Both the position numbers and the translations under genes were made by a program. A stretch of 64,000 nucleotides of DNA from SpSt-1165 sp964391725 (GTDB lineage: Bacteria; Chloroflexota; Anaerolineae; Anaerolineales; Anaerolineaceae): positions 1 to 64,000 of the forward strand of contig CAYMNB010000010.1 of NCBI GenBank assembly GCA_964391725.1, written 5' to 3'. This document shows, piece after piece, positions 1 through 7,457 of this stretch. Numbering within the stretch: the first letter of the stretch is position 1; the number at the start of each line of letters is the position of its first letter. Under the pieces are notes generated by a model. That model had not been told where the DNA came from. It saw only the letters and a list, made by a program, of their open reading frames with translations, and did no database searches.

Positions 1-69
1 GCTCAACGACAATTGCTCTACTGACAACAACCGTACAGCCCGCATCTCTTTCAGCGAGAAAAACCCCCG

Positions 70-78
70 TGATATAAT
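70..78 (+). promoter_or_regulatory. Extended -10 promoter for the E1-alpha operon
   Basis: TGATATAAT, an extended -10 (TGnTATAAT), lies 30 bases before the ATG at 109. No good -35 is visible at 17 bases upstream, as expected of extended -10 promoters. The leader would be about 25 nt and carries AAGGAAA as ribosome binding site. The same element recurs upstream of other genes in this window. Confidence 0.55.
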
Positions 79-108
79 CGCAAGTGTTTACCAACTTGAA
101 GGAAACCC

Positions 109-1044
109 ATGCAATCTGTTCCTGCTCTTGAATGGCATTTATACCAGCAAATGTATCTGATACGCCGCGCAGAAGAGACCTTGTTGGATCTTTTCTCACA
201 GGGGCTATTATTCGGCACCGTTCATACCTGCATCGGGCAGGAAGCCATCGCGGTCGGTGTGGTGAACGCCATTGACAAAAGCAAAGACGTGATCTGGTCA
301 AATCATCGCGGACATGGCCATTTTCTAGCCTATTGTGACAATATAGAAGGCCTCATTGCCGAAGTCATGGGCAAAGAAACTGGCGTGTGCCGTGGCATTG
401 GCGGGTCACAACACTTACATTACAACAACTTTTATACCAACGGCATTCTGGGCGGTACCGTTGCCTGTGCAGTAGGTTCCGCAATGGCAGAGAAGAAGAA
501 AAATAGTGGTGCAATAACGGTTGTTTTCCTTGGTGACGGTGCCATGGGTGAAGGCATTGTTTATGAAAGCCTCAACATGGCTTCACTATGGAAATTACCG
601 GTTCTCTTTGTCTTAGAACACAATCAATACGCCCAGACCACCCCCACCAGTCTGGCGCATACCGGCGACTTAAGCAACCGCCCCAAAGCTTTCGGCATAG
701 AAACGCGTGAGATCAAAGCCGACAATGTCATCAGTGTGAACAGATTGGCACAGGAGTGTGCCCACAAAGTCCGCACCCAGCAAAAACCGCTGTTCATTAC
801 CATGCACACCTACCGCTTCGCTCCCCACAGCAAAGGTGATGATGTCCGGCCGGCCGCAGAGATCGAAACCGCCAAAAGGTCAGACCCATTAACACATCTG
901 CGTTGGGCACTGGCGCAAATCAATGAGCGCCGGGTGGCATCTATCGAGAATGAAGTGGATATGCGCATTATTGAAGCGGTGGAAACAGCGAAACAGCAGT
1001 TGGTTCTGGCACCCGAGATGTTTTTTGAGGGAAGGCAGCCATGA
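109..1044 (+). CDS. Thiamine-diphosphate-dependent 2-oxoacid dehydrogenase E1 component, alpha subunit
   Basis: The alpha chain of an E1 enzyme binds ThDP with the beta chain, decarboxylates a 2-oxoacid and reductively acylates a lipoyl arm. Visible motifs are GTVHTCIGQEA (residues 36-46), typical of E1-alpha N-termini, and the ThDP/Mg motif GDGAMGEG (142-149) with its downstream Asn in HNQYAQTT (171-178). The 311 aa length fits the short bacterial E1/acetoin-dehydrogenase alpha type. AAGGAAA precedes the ATG. The gene overlaps the E1-beta gene by 4 bases (ATGA), so the two are translationally coupled. The substrate cannot be read from sequence; pyruvate, a branched 2-oxoacid or another sugar-pathway 2-oxoacid are possible. 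Its partner is not a normal E2 but the lipoyl/NeuD fusion at 2030, and the genes downstream suggest glycan synthesis rather than central metabolism. Confidence 0.88.
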   Translation: MQSVPALEWHLYQQMYLIRRAEETLLDLFSQGLLFGTVHTCIGQEAIAVGVVNAIDKSKDVIWSNHRGHGHFLAYCDNIEGLIAEVMGKETGVCRGIGGSQHLHYNNFYTNGILGGTVACAVGSAMAEKKKNSGAITVVFLGDGAMGEGIVYESLNMASLWKLPVLFVLEHNQYAQTTPTSLAHTGDLSNRPKAFGIETREIKADNVISVNRLAQECAHKVRTQQKPLFITMHTYRFAPHSKGDDVRPAAEIETAKRSDPLTHLRWALAQINERRVASIENEVDMRIIEAVETAKQQLVLAPEMFFEGRQP

Positions 1045-2033
1045 CCACCTACTTAGGAAGCCTGCAACTGCACCTGCAACAACTCTTGTCAGTCGACTCG
1101 ACCGTGCTTGTAATGGGTGAAGATATTCTTGATCCCTATGGCGGCGCTTTCAAAGTCACCAAAGGTCTCTCCACCAAATTCCCAGACCGCGTCATCACCA
1201 CGCCGATCAGCGAAGCTGGCTTTATTGGCGTCGCAAACGGCATGGCTTTACGTGGCTTGAAACCCATTGTGGAGATCATGTTTGGCGACTTTATCACCCT
1301 TGGCGCTGATCAGATTATTAACTATGCCGCCAAATTCGCCGCTATGTATCAATCAGCCCTTGATTACCACCTGGTCATCCGTATGCCGGTTGGCGGCGGC
1401 AGAGGTTACGGCCCCACACACAGCCAATGCTTGGAAAAATTATTTCTTGGCATCCCCCACATCACCATTCTTGCGCCATCTATTTACCATGATCCGGGGT
1501 TGTTGTTGGCATCTGCGATACAACAACCAGGCCCTGCGTTATTTTTGGAACACAAACTTCTCTACAGCCAGGAACTCATCACGCCAGCCAATTCAGCCTT
1601 CGCTGTTGACCTGAGTGACGAATCATTTCCTTTGGTTAGGTTAACCAATAACACAGAAAAAACCGCTGACCTTACCCTGATAACCTACGGCGGTGCGCTT
1701 TGGCTGCCAGCTTTGCTACAAAAAATGGCAGAGGAAGAAATCTGGTTGGACGTTCTGATACCATCCTCTCTTAACCAGAAAGCCCACCCATCCATATCTG
1801 CTTCAGCCAGCCATACCGGCCGGGTTGTCATTGTGGAAGAAGGTGCCGGCCCCTTCGGTTGGGGCGCGCAAATTGCATACGACCTGCAACATGCAATGTT
1901 AAACCGTTTGACCGCGCCGATCGCCGTAATCCATGCTGAAAATACAATCATCCCTGCCACCCAGGCTTTGGAGCAATTGCATTTACCGAATCTGCAAAGA
2001 ATTGAACAGAAAATCTACGAGGTACTGTCATGA
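1041..2033 (+). CDS. Thiamine-diphosphate-dependent 2-oxoacid dehydrogenase E1 component, beta subunit
   Basis: This is the beta chain of the E1 heterotetramer. It shows the family pattern in order: GEDILDPYGGAFKVT near residues 26-40, then the TPISEAGFIGVANGMA segment, the conserved EIMFGDF/ADQIINYAAK stretch, and a C-terminal transketolase-C-like domain containing VVIVEEGAGPFGWG. The length of 330 aa is normal for the family. The ATG overlaps the end of the alpha gene (ATGA), and its own stop overlaps the start of the next gene in the same way, so the three proteins are probably made in fixed proportion. No dihydrolipoamide dehydrogenase (E3) or CoA-dependent E2 catalytic domain is encoded anywhere in the window. 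Confidence 0.88.
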   Translation: MTTYLGSLQLHLQQLLSVDSTVLVMGEDILDPYGGAFKVTKGLSTKFPDRVITTPISEAGFIGVANGMALRGLKPIVEIMFGDFITLGADQIINYAAKFAAMYQSALDYHLVIRMPVGGGRGYGPTHSQCLEKLFLGIPHITILAPSIYHDPGLLLASAIQQPGPALFLEHKLLYSQELITPANSAFAVDLSDESFPLVRLTNNTEKTADLTLITYGGALWLPALLQKMAEEEIWLDVLIPSSLNQKAHPSISASASHTGRVVIVEEGAGPFGWGAQIAYDLQHAMLNRLTAPIAVIHAENTIIPATQALEQLHLPNLQRIEQKIYEVLS

Positions 2034-3151
2034 GTGTTTTGCTGTATGCTCCCATGGTGAATGTCAATGAAGAACAAATGAACCTGGTTGAATGGCACAA
2101 GCAACCCAAGGAATTCGTCAATAAGGGTGAATTATTAGCAACCTTTGAAACCACCAAATCCACCTACGATTTTCATGCCACAGACTCAGGCTTTTTCGTC
2201 CCGTTAGTCGAAGCAGGCAGTCAGGTCACCGTTGGTGAGGTGATTGCTGCCTTAACAGACCAACCAGATGAGGATATTCAAACTCTTCTACCATCGGAGA
2301 CTGAAAAATTAGAAGCGAAACCCCACTCTCTGCAACAAACCGCTGGTAATCGTTGGACCAGGAAAGCTGAAATTCTCGCCAAGAGACACAACGTCCCCCC
2401 ACAGGAGATGGAAAGCTTGACATCTGCCGACGTTCGGATAACAGAAGAAGTCGTGCAGGCTTATCTGCAACAGAAATCGACAACCACTGGTAAACAAGCC
2501 AACCAGGGGTTTTCCAATGCCACTGAACTCATTTTGATTCTGGGCGGTGGCAATGTAGCCTGTCTCGTGTTGGACATTCTTGCCAGGATTCCACAGCAAA
2601 CCGCCGTGGCTATTCTTGACGACAATCCTGCCCTGCAAAATACCACCGTTATGGGTGTGCCAGTGTTGGGTAACCTGGATAGAGCCAAATCTCTTTTTGA
2701 CCAGAATTTCTTCGACAAAGCCGCCCTCGCAGTCGGTATTTTACCTGCGCGGCGTGAGTTGTTTGAGAAACTTTCCAACCTGGGCATCCCCTTCGCCAAC
2801 ATTATCGATCCCTCCGCCATCATTGGTGTCAATGCAAGCATGGGAATTGGCAACATGATTATGGCATTCTGCCGGCTGGGGCCTGAGTCGCAAATAGGAG
2901 ATAATAATTTTCTCTCTGCGTATGCGAATATTGAACACCACAATCGCATGGGTTCACACTGCACTTTCGGACCCGGTGTCGCCATGTCGGGCGGGGTTAC
3001 CATCGGCAACAGTGTTCGCTTCGGTACTGGAATATTCATCGAACCCAGACTCACCATCGGAAACAATGCTGTGATCGCTTCGGGCGTAACCTTAACCGCC
3101 GACGTCCCTGAGAACACAGTCGTGCGAGCCAAAGCAAATTTTCACTGGTAG
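2030..3151 (+). CDS. Lipoyl domain + E3/E1-binding-like domain + NeuD/PglD-type acyltransferase fusion
   Basis: Three parts can be seen in 373 aa. Residues 1-78 are a lipoyl/biotinyl domain with the attachment Lys at K43 in FETTKST. Residues 107-147 resemble the peripheral subunit-binding domain of E2 (RKAEILAKRHNV, then VRITEEVVQAYL), although the usual GxGxxGRI loop is weak. Residues 165-373 are a PglD/NeuD-like sugar acyltransferase: a Rossmann-like start ILILGGGN, then left-handed beta-helix hexapeptides with the family's active-site-type His pair in EHHNRMG. A classical E2 would carry a CoA-dependent catalytic domain with HxxxDG at this place, and it is absent. Inference: E1 charges the lipoyl arm with an acyl group, which the helix domain places on an amino or hydroxyl group of a sugar. 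Alternatively the domain still uses acyl-CoA and the lipoyl domain has another role. The domain calls are strong; the mechanism is speculative. Confidence 0.8.
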   Translation: MSVLLYAPMVNVNEEQMNLVEWHKQPKEFVNKGELLATFETTKSTYDFHATDSGFFVPLVEAGSQVTVGEVIAALTDQPDEDIQTLLPSETEKLEAKPHSLQQTAGNRWTRKAEILAKRHNVPPQEMESLTSADVRITEEVVQAYLQQKSTTTGKQANQGFSNATELILILGGGNVACLVLDILARIPQQTAVAILDDNPALQNTTVMGVPVLGNLDRAKSLFDQNFFDKAALAVGILPARRELFEKLSNLGIPFANIIDPSAIIGVNASMGIGNMIMAFCRLGPESQIGDNNFLSAYANIEHHNRMGSHCTFGPGVAMSGGVTIGNSVRFGTGIFIEPRLTIGNNAVIASGVTLTADVPENTVVRAKANFHW

Positions 3152-3158
3152 ACCACCG

Positions 3159-3167
3159 TGTTATAAT
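3159..3167 (+). promoter_or_regulatory. Extended -10 promoter for the methyltransferase-gmhA-oxidoreductase unit
   Basis: TGTTATAAT sits 8 bases after the preceding stop codon and 60 bases before the ATG at 3227. It would start a second transcript inside the locus. Confidence 0.5.
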
Positions 3168-3226
3168 CCAAAGCAACGAACTATCTGTCACTGCTATACT
3201 CGCAGACAAAGGATTTTGGTGAACTC

Positions 3227-4228
3227 ATGCGTCAGGTCACATACAATGACTCTATCAGTGATTTAGAAATTCACCCGCCTGGCACGTATCAGCCTTTTCG
3301 TGAACTTGCCCGTGAAAGTGCTTTCGCCCTTGACAGTTCTCAATTCGTAGAATTAACAACATGCCCCGCTTGTGGCAGCGAAAAAGTTACCCCGGCATTT
3401 GACAAATGGCGCTTTCATTATGCTGAATGCCAGCAATGTGCCTCGCTTTTTATTGGCAATCGGCCCAACCTGAACCAGCTTTCCTGGTACCTGAATGAAT
3501 CACCCGCGGCGCTTTATCGGCAATCCACTTCGTATTTGCAGACCATGCAGACAAATTACAAACGTCTGTCTGCCTACCGTGCCAGCTGGATCGATTCGAT
3601 CGCCATTCGAATTCCAAAAAGAAAAACCACAGCGATCCTCGATCTGGAAACCCGTTCCGCAGATTTCCTTGCGTTGTTTGGCCAACAATCACAATGGGAG
3701 GTTTTGTCAGTTGCGCCCAGGTTTGCACCTGAGTCAGACGAGCAAAGCCAGGCTTATAATTCTCTTGACGATGTTAACGATGAATCTGTCAGTATTTTTA
3801 CCGCCTTTGACATCCTCGAACATCAATACTCACCCCATAAATTTTTCGAATCCATTCGGAAGAAATTGCAGTCTGGTGGTTTCTTCCTGATGACCACCCG
3901 TGTGGGCAGTGGTTTTGATATCCAGACCCTGGGAAAACACTGCCCGACCATTGTGCCCATCGAACACCTGAACCTGCTATCAGTAGAAGGTATCAAGTTT
4001 TTATTGCGTGAACACAATTTCTCAATCTTCGAAATATCAACGCCCGGTCAGCTGGATGTCGAAACCGTCACTGCTACATACCAACAAAAACCTGGACTGC
4101 AGTTGCCAAAAAGTGTCAAATACTTCTTTGACAACCGCGATGACCTGGCAAAACAAAATTTACAGTATTTCCTCCAGGCGAATTTGTTAAGTTCGCATCT
4201 GCGTCTGGTGGCACAAAAAAAGGATTGA
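3227..4228 (+). CDS. Zinc-finger class I SAM-dependent methyltransferase
   Basis: The 333 aa protein begins with a CxxC...CxxC zinc-binding module (CPACGSEK, then CQQCASLF, residues about 46-72), followed by a Methyltransf_23-like domain. This architecture is common in sugar C- and O-methyltransferases of nucleotide-sugar clusters. Conserved pieces include AFDILEHQYSPHKFFESI and the LQSGGFFLMTTR post-core strand. The SAM-binding loop reads ILDLETRSADFL, lacking the usual DxGxGxG glycines, so either SAM binding is unorthodox or activity is reduced. GGTGA five bases before the ATG is the likely ribosome binding site. Only four bases separate it from the sugar isomerase gene downstream. Substrate unknown; a sugar nucleotide is inferred from context. 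Confidence 0.72.
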   Translation: MRQVTYNDSISDLEIHPPGTYQPFRELARESAFALDSSQFVELTTCPACGSEKVTPAFDKWRFHYAECQQCASLFIGNRPNLNQLSWYLNESPAALYRQSTSYLQTMQTNYKRLSAYRASWIDSIAIRIPKRKTTAILDLETRSADFLALFGQQSQWEVLSVAPRFAPESDEQSQAYNSLDDVNDESVSIFTAFDILEHQYSPHKFFESIRKKLQSGGFFLMTTRVGSGFDIQTLGKHCPTIVPIEHLNLLSVEGIKFLLREHNFSIFEISTPGQLDVETVTATYQQKPGLQLPKSVKYFFDNRDDLAKQNLQYFLQANLLSSHLRLVAQKKD

Positions 4229-4232
4229 ACTT

Positions 4233-4853
4233 ATGGCTGATCTGGTTACTTTATTTAATGCCACCCAATCAAGCGCCGAATTTGCCAGCGCATACATCGC
4301 CTATCTATCAGACATCCTCCAGTCTATTGATGTCTCCCTCATCGAGCAAATCATAGACACGTTCTCGAATGCCGCGGAGAACGAGAAAACCATTTACTTC
4401 CTCGGCAACGGCGGTAGCGCGGTAACTGCCACTCATTTTGCATCCGATATGGCCGTAAACACCCGCACCAACCAGCACAAACCCTTACGGGCTGTTTCAC
4501 TGGTGGATAATCTGGCATTACTCACCGCTGTCAGTAACGATGAGGGATTTGAAAACATTTTCATACGCCAATTGGAGATTTTTATGCAGCCTGGAGATGT
4601 AGTGGTGGGTCTGTCGGTCAGTGGTAACAGTCCCAATGTCGTCCATGCCTGTCAATTTGCCAAAGACAACGGAGCGACTGTGATTGCCTGCACAGGATTC
4701 AATGGCGGTAAAATTGGTATTCTGGCTGATATTCACTTTCATATACCCACCCCATTGGGTGAATATGGACCGGTAGAAGATATCTTCCAAATTCTTGATC
4801 ACCTGATCTATACCTATCTGCGCCTGTCAAGGGTTGGTTCTCTTTCCCATTGA
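4233..4853 (+). CDS. gmhA: SIS-domain phosphosugar isomerase, GmhA (sedoheptulose-7-phosphate isomerase) family
   Basis: GmhA converts sedoheptulose 7-phosphate to D-glycero-heptose 7-phosphate, the entry to ADP- or GDP-heptose. The 206 aa protein has the SIS signature FLGNGGSAVTATHFASDM (about residues 52-69), the second phosphosugar-binding stretch GLSVSGNSPNVVHA, and the C-terminal EDIFQILDHLIYTYL helix found in GmhA relatives. The next heptose genes (HddA/HldE kinase, GmhB, GDP/ADP transferase) are not in the window, so either they lie elsewhere or the enzyme acts on another ketose phosphate. AAAGGA lies a few bases before the ATG. Confidence 0.75.
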   Translation: MADLVTLFNATQSSAEFASAYIAYLSDILQSIDVSLIEQIIDTFSNAAENEKTIYFLGNGGSAVTATHFASDMAVNTRTNQHKPLRAVSLVDNLALLTAVSNDEGFENIFIRQLEIFMQPGDVVVGLSVSGNSPNVVHACQFAKDNGATVIACTGFNGGKIGILADIHFHIPTPLGEYGPVEDIFQILDHLIYTYLRLSRVGSLSH

Positions 4854-4866
4854 CCTGAAATCAATC

Positions 4867-5919
4867 ATGCTATCAAAGCTCTCACTACACCCAAAAAAGA
4901 AACCATTCAAGCTGCCCATTAAAGTGGGTATTGTTGGTATGGGAAAAATGGGTGGAATTCGTTACGAGGAAGCAATTAAGAATCCCAACCTCTCTGTTGC
5001 TGCCCTGTGTGACGTTGTTCCTGGTTTGCAAAAAACCTATCCAGACCAGATTATCTATGATGATTACCGCAAGTTGATTGATGAGGCAGACATTGATGCG
5101 GTCATCATCTGTACCTACAATCACATCGCGCCACTGGTTGTCAAGGCAGCGCTGAAGGCGGGAAAGCATGTCTTCTGTGAGAAGCCGCCAGCGCGCACAA
5201 TTGAAGAAATGCTATCGGTGATCGAGGTAGAACAAGCCCATCCCGAATTGGTCTTAATGTATGGATTCAACCACCGCAAACATTATTCCATCATGGAGGC
5301 CAAAAGCATTATCGATGCCGGCCATTTCGGCAATATCTTATGGATGCGTGGGGTGTATGGGAAGGCTGGAGGTCTGTATTTCCCCGAATCCTGGCGCAAC
5401 GATGTTGAATTGTCAGGCGGGGGAATTTTGATCGACCAGGGCATCCACATGGTGGATTTGTTCTTGTATTTTTGCGGTGATTTCCAGCATGTTCAAAGCC
5501 TCACCACCAGCTCTTACTGGCAGGTGCCGGTAGAGGACAATGCCTTCGCTATTTTACGCAACGACAACAACCAGGTGGCGCTGCTGCATTCATCAGCCAC
5601 CCAATGGAAACACACTTTTTCGCTTGAAATCTGCCTTCAGAATGGGTATATACACCTGAACGGCATTCTGTCATCTACCAGAAGCTATGGAGACGAAACT
5701 TTGACCTATGCGCGGCGGGAGTTTGAAAACAAGACCCGCTCATTGGGAAAACCCCGCGAGGAAACCATCTACTTTGGCATCGATGATTCGTGGCGCCTTG
5801 AATTTGAAGATTTTGTCGCCGCCATCATCAATGACCAACCATTAGCATCCGGTAATTCTGCGGACGCCCTGCGCGCATTGGCATTGGTTCACCAAATTTA
5901 TGCCAACAGCCCGGTCTGA
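4867..5919 (+). CDS. Gfo/Idh/MocA-family NAD(P)-dependent sugar oxidoreductase
   Basis: It starts with a Rossmann nucleotide-binding motif (VGIVGMGKMGG) and carries the family hallmark CEKPPA (EKP supplies the catalytic-site Lys) followed by a C-terminal alpha/beta domain with GGGILIDQGIHMVDL. Family members oxidise or reduce sugars, nucleotide sugars and inositols. Start choice is uncertain: the frame is open from a TTG at 4834, but the ATG at 4867 (350 aa, 13 bases after the gmhA stop) places the Rossmann strand about 18 residues in. No strong Shine-Dalgarno is visible for either start. It probably works on a sugar intermediate of this locus. Confidence 0.8.
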   Translation: MLSKLSLHPKKKPFKLPIKVGIVGMGKMGGIRYEEAIKNPNLSVAALCDVVPGLQKTYPDQIIYDDYRKLIDEADIDAVIICTYNHIAPLVVKAALKAGKHVFCEKPPARTIEEMLSVIEVEQAHPELVLMYGFNHRKHYSIMEAKSIIDAGHFGNILWMRGVYGKAGGLYFPESWRNDVELSGGGILIDQGIHMVDLFLYFCGDFQHVQSLTTSSYWQVPVEDNAFAILRNDNNQVALLHSSATQWKHTFSLEICLQNGYIHLNGILSSTRSYGDETLTYARREFENKTRSLGKPREETIYFGIDDSWRLEFEDFVAAIINDQPLASGNSADALRALALVHQIYANSPV

Positions 5920-5925
5920 TATAAT
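5917..5925 (+). promoter_or_regulatory. Extended -10 promoter for cysCDN
   Basis: TGATATAAT overlaps the stop codon of the oxidoreductase gene and ends 13 bases before the ATG at 5939. A transcript starting about 7 bases downstream would have a leader of only about 6 nt with no Shine-Dalgarno, close to leaderless. Confidence 0.5.
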
Positions 5926-5938
5926 TCTGCCAGTCATT

Positions 5939-6562
5939 ATGGATAAATTACATTTACACCCCCATCAGCAGATAGTCTCACGCACAGACCGGTTGCACAT
6001 CAAAAGCCATCAACCCGCTGTATTGTGGTTCACCGGCCTTTCAGGCAGCGGGAAATCAACCATTGCCAATCTGGTCGAATGCCAACTGAATCATACCTAT
6101 CTTGCCCATACCACGTTGCTGGATGGCGACACAGTTCGCACCGGGTTGAACAAAGACCTGACTTTCAGCGAAACAGACCGCCATGAAAACATCCGCCGCA
6201 TTGGCGAAGTGTGCAAATTGTTCAACCAGGCTGGTTTATTGGTGTTAACCGCCTTTATCAGCCCTTTACACGCTGACAGAGACCAGATAAGGGCACTGCT
6301 GCCCGCCGGCGAATTTATTGAAATATTCGTTGATTGTCCCCTGCAGGTTTGCGAGCAGCGCGACCCCAAAGGACTGTACCAAAAAGCGCGTGCCGGAATT
6401 ATCACCAACTTCACCGGCATTGATGCTGCCTATGAACCTCCACAACATCCTGAAATCCACCTGTTTTCCGCAGAAAAGACCCCCGAACAATGCGCTCAGG
6501 ATGTGATAGACTACCTGTGCGAAAAGAACATAATTCATCACAGTATCAATCCAAAGCAATGA
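5939..6562 (+). CDS. cysC: Adenylyl-sulfate (APS) kinase
   Basis: CysC phosphorylates APS to PAPS, the universal sulfate donor. The 207 aa protein has an intact P-loop GLSGSGKST, the LDGDTVR substrate loop, GLNKDLTF, HENIRRIGEV and the FISPLHADR segment, all as in active APS kinases. The frame is open from an ATG at 5900, but that start lies inside the preceding gene; the ATG at 5939 gives the usual N-terminus (short tail before VLWFTGLSG). It is the only intact APS kinase here, because the kinase-like tail of CysN has lost its P-loop. Together with CysDN it makes PAPS, implying a sulfotransferase that is not in the window. Use for assimilation via PAPS reductase is the alternative. Confidence 0.9.
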   Translation: MDKLHLHPHQQIVSRTDRLHIKSHQPAVLWFTGLSGSGKSTIANLVECQLNHTYLAHTTLLDGDTVRTGLNKDLTFSETDRHENIRRIGEVCKLFNQAGLLVLTAFISPLHADRDQIRALLPAGEFIEIFVDCPLQVCEQRDPKGLYQKARAGIITNFTGIDAAYEPPQHPEIHLFSAEKTPEQCAQDVIDYLCEKNIIHHSINPKQ

Positions 6563-7455
6563 CGGGAAACCACATGGATCATTTACAGGAATTAGAAAAC
6601 ATCTCCGTTTACATATTTCGTGAGGCCTATGCCAATTTCAAAAACCTTGGCATGTTATGGTCAATGGGCAAAGATTCGACTGTACTGCTGTGGCTGGCAC
6701 GCAAAGCATTCTATGGCCACGTTCCTTTCCCACTGATCCATATCGACACACATTTCAAAATTCCCGAAATGATCGAATACCGTGACCGCATCGTTCGCGA
6801 GTGGAAGATCAATATGGTCGTCGGCAGCAATGAGCAGGCATTGGAAAGTAAACAGACCTTCCCCGATGGCGCTATTGACCGAATCAGCTGCTGCCAGTTG
6901 TTGAAAACCGAAGCTCTACGCGGTGTACTCACCGGCGATGGCGTTCGTTATCGCTTCAACCATGCCCTCGGAGAATACCAGCGTGAGGAGAACCCGGAAC
7001 CATTTACCGGCGTCATCGTTGGCGCCCGCGCTGATGAAGAAGGCTCTCGCTCTAAAGAACGCTATTTCTCACCGCGCGACCGTCAGAATGAGTGGCACAT
7101 CGCGGAACAACCCCCTGAATTTTGGAATCAATACAAAACCGATTTTGCCACCGGCACCAATGTCCGCATCCACCCCTTGTTAGATTGGACTGAGATCAAT
7201 ATCTGGGAGTACATCGAAAGAGAAAAAATCCCCACCGTTTCTCTATATTACAACCAGGGTGAAGGCACCCGTTACCGTTCTCTGGGTTGCTATCCCTGCA
7301 CTTTTCCGGTCAAATCAGAAGCACGCAATGTGCGCGAGATCATCGAAGAACTAAAGACAGGCCGATTCTCCAAAATTGCAGAACGTGAAGGCCGTGCGCA
7401 GGACAAAGAAGATGGCGGAGGTCTGGAATCATTACGACGTGAAGGATACATGTAA
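6559..7455 (+). CDS. cysD: Sulfate adenylyltransferase, PP-loop subunit
   Basis: CysD forms APS from ATP and sulfate, driven by the GTPase CysN. Seen: PP-loop SMGKDSTVLLWLARKAF near residue 32, the HIDTHFKIPEMIEYRD segment, RADEEGSRSKER, and the C-terminal SLGCYPCTFPV followed by a basic tail typical of CysD. The ATG at 6559 overlaps the cysC stop (ATGA), giving 298 aa; a second ATG at 6574 with GGGAA upstream is an equally good start. It is followed after 2 bases by cysN. Confidence 0.92.
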   Translation: MTGNHMDHLQELENISVYIFREAYANFKNLGMLWSMGKDSTVLLWLARKAFYGHVPFPLIHIDTHFKIPEMIEYRDRIVREWKINMVVGSNEQALESKQTFPDGAIDRISCCQLLKTEALRGVLTGDGVRYRFNHALGEYQREENPEPFTGVIVGARADEEGSRSKERYFSPRDRQNEWHIAEQPPEFWNQYKTDFATGTNVRIHPLLDWTEINIWEYIEREKIPTVSLYYNQGEGTRYRSLGCYPCTFPVKSEARNVREIIEELKTGRFSKIAEREGRAQDKEDGGGLESLRREGYM

Positions 7456-7457
7456 AC

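Noticed and set aside
2461..3132. A 223-codon minus-strand frame under the lipoyl-NeuD gene
   Set aside because: Mirror of the hexapeptide repeats on the other strand; no independent evidence.
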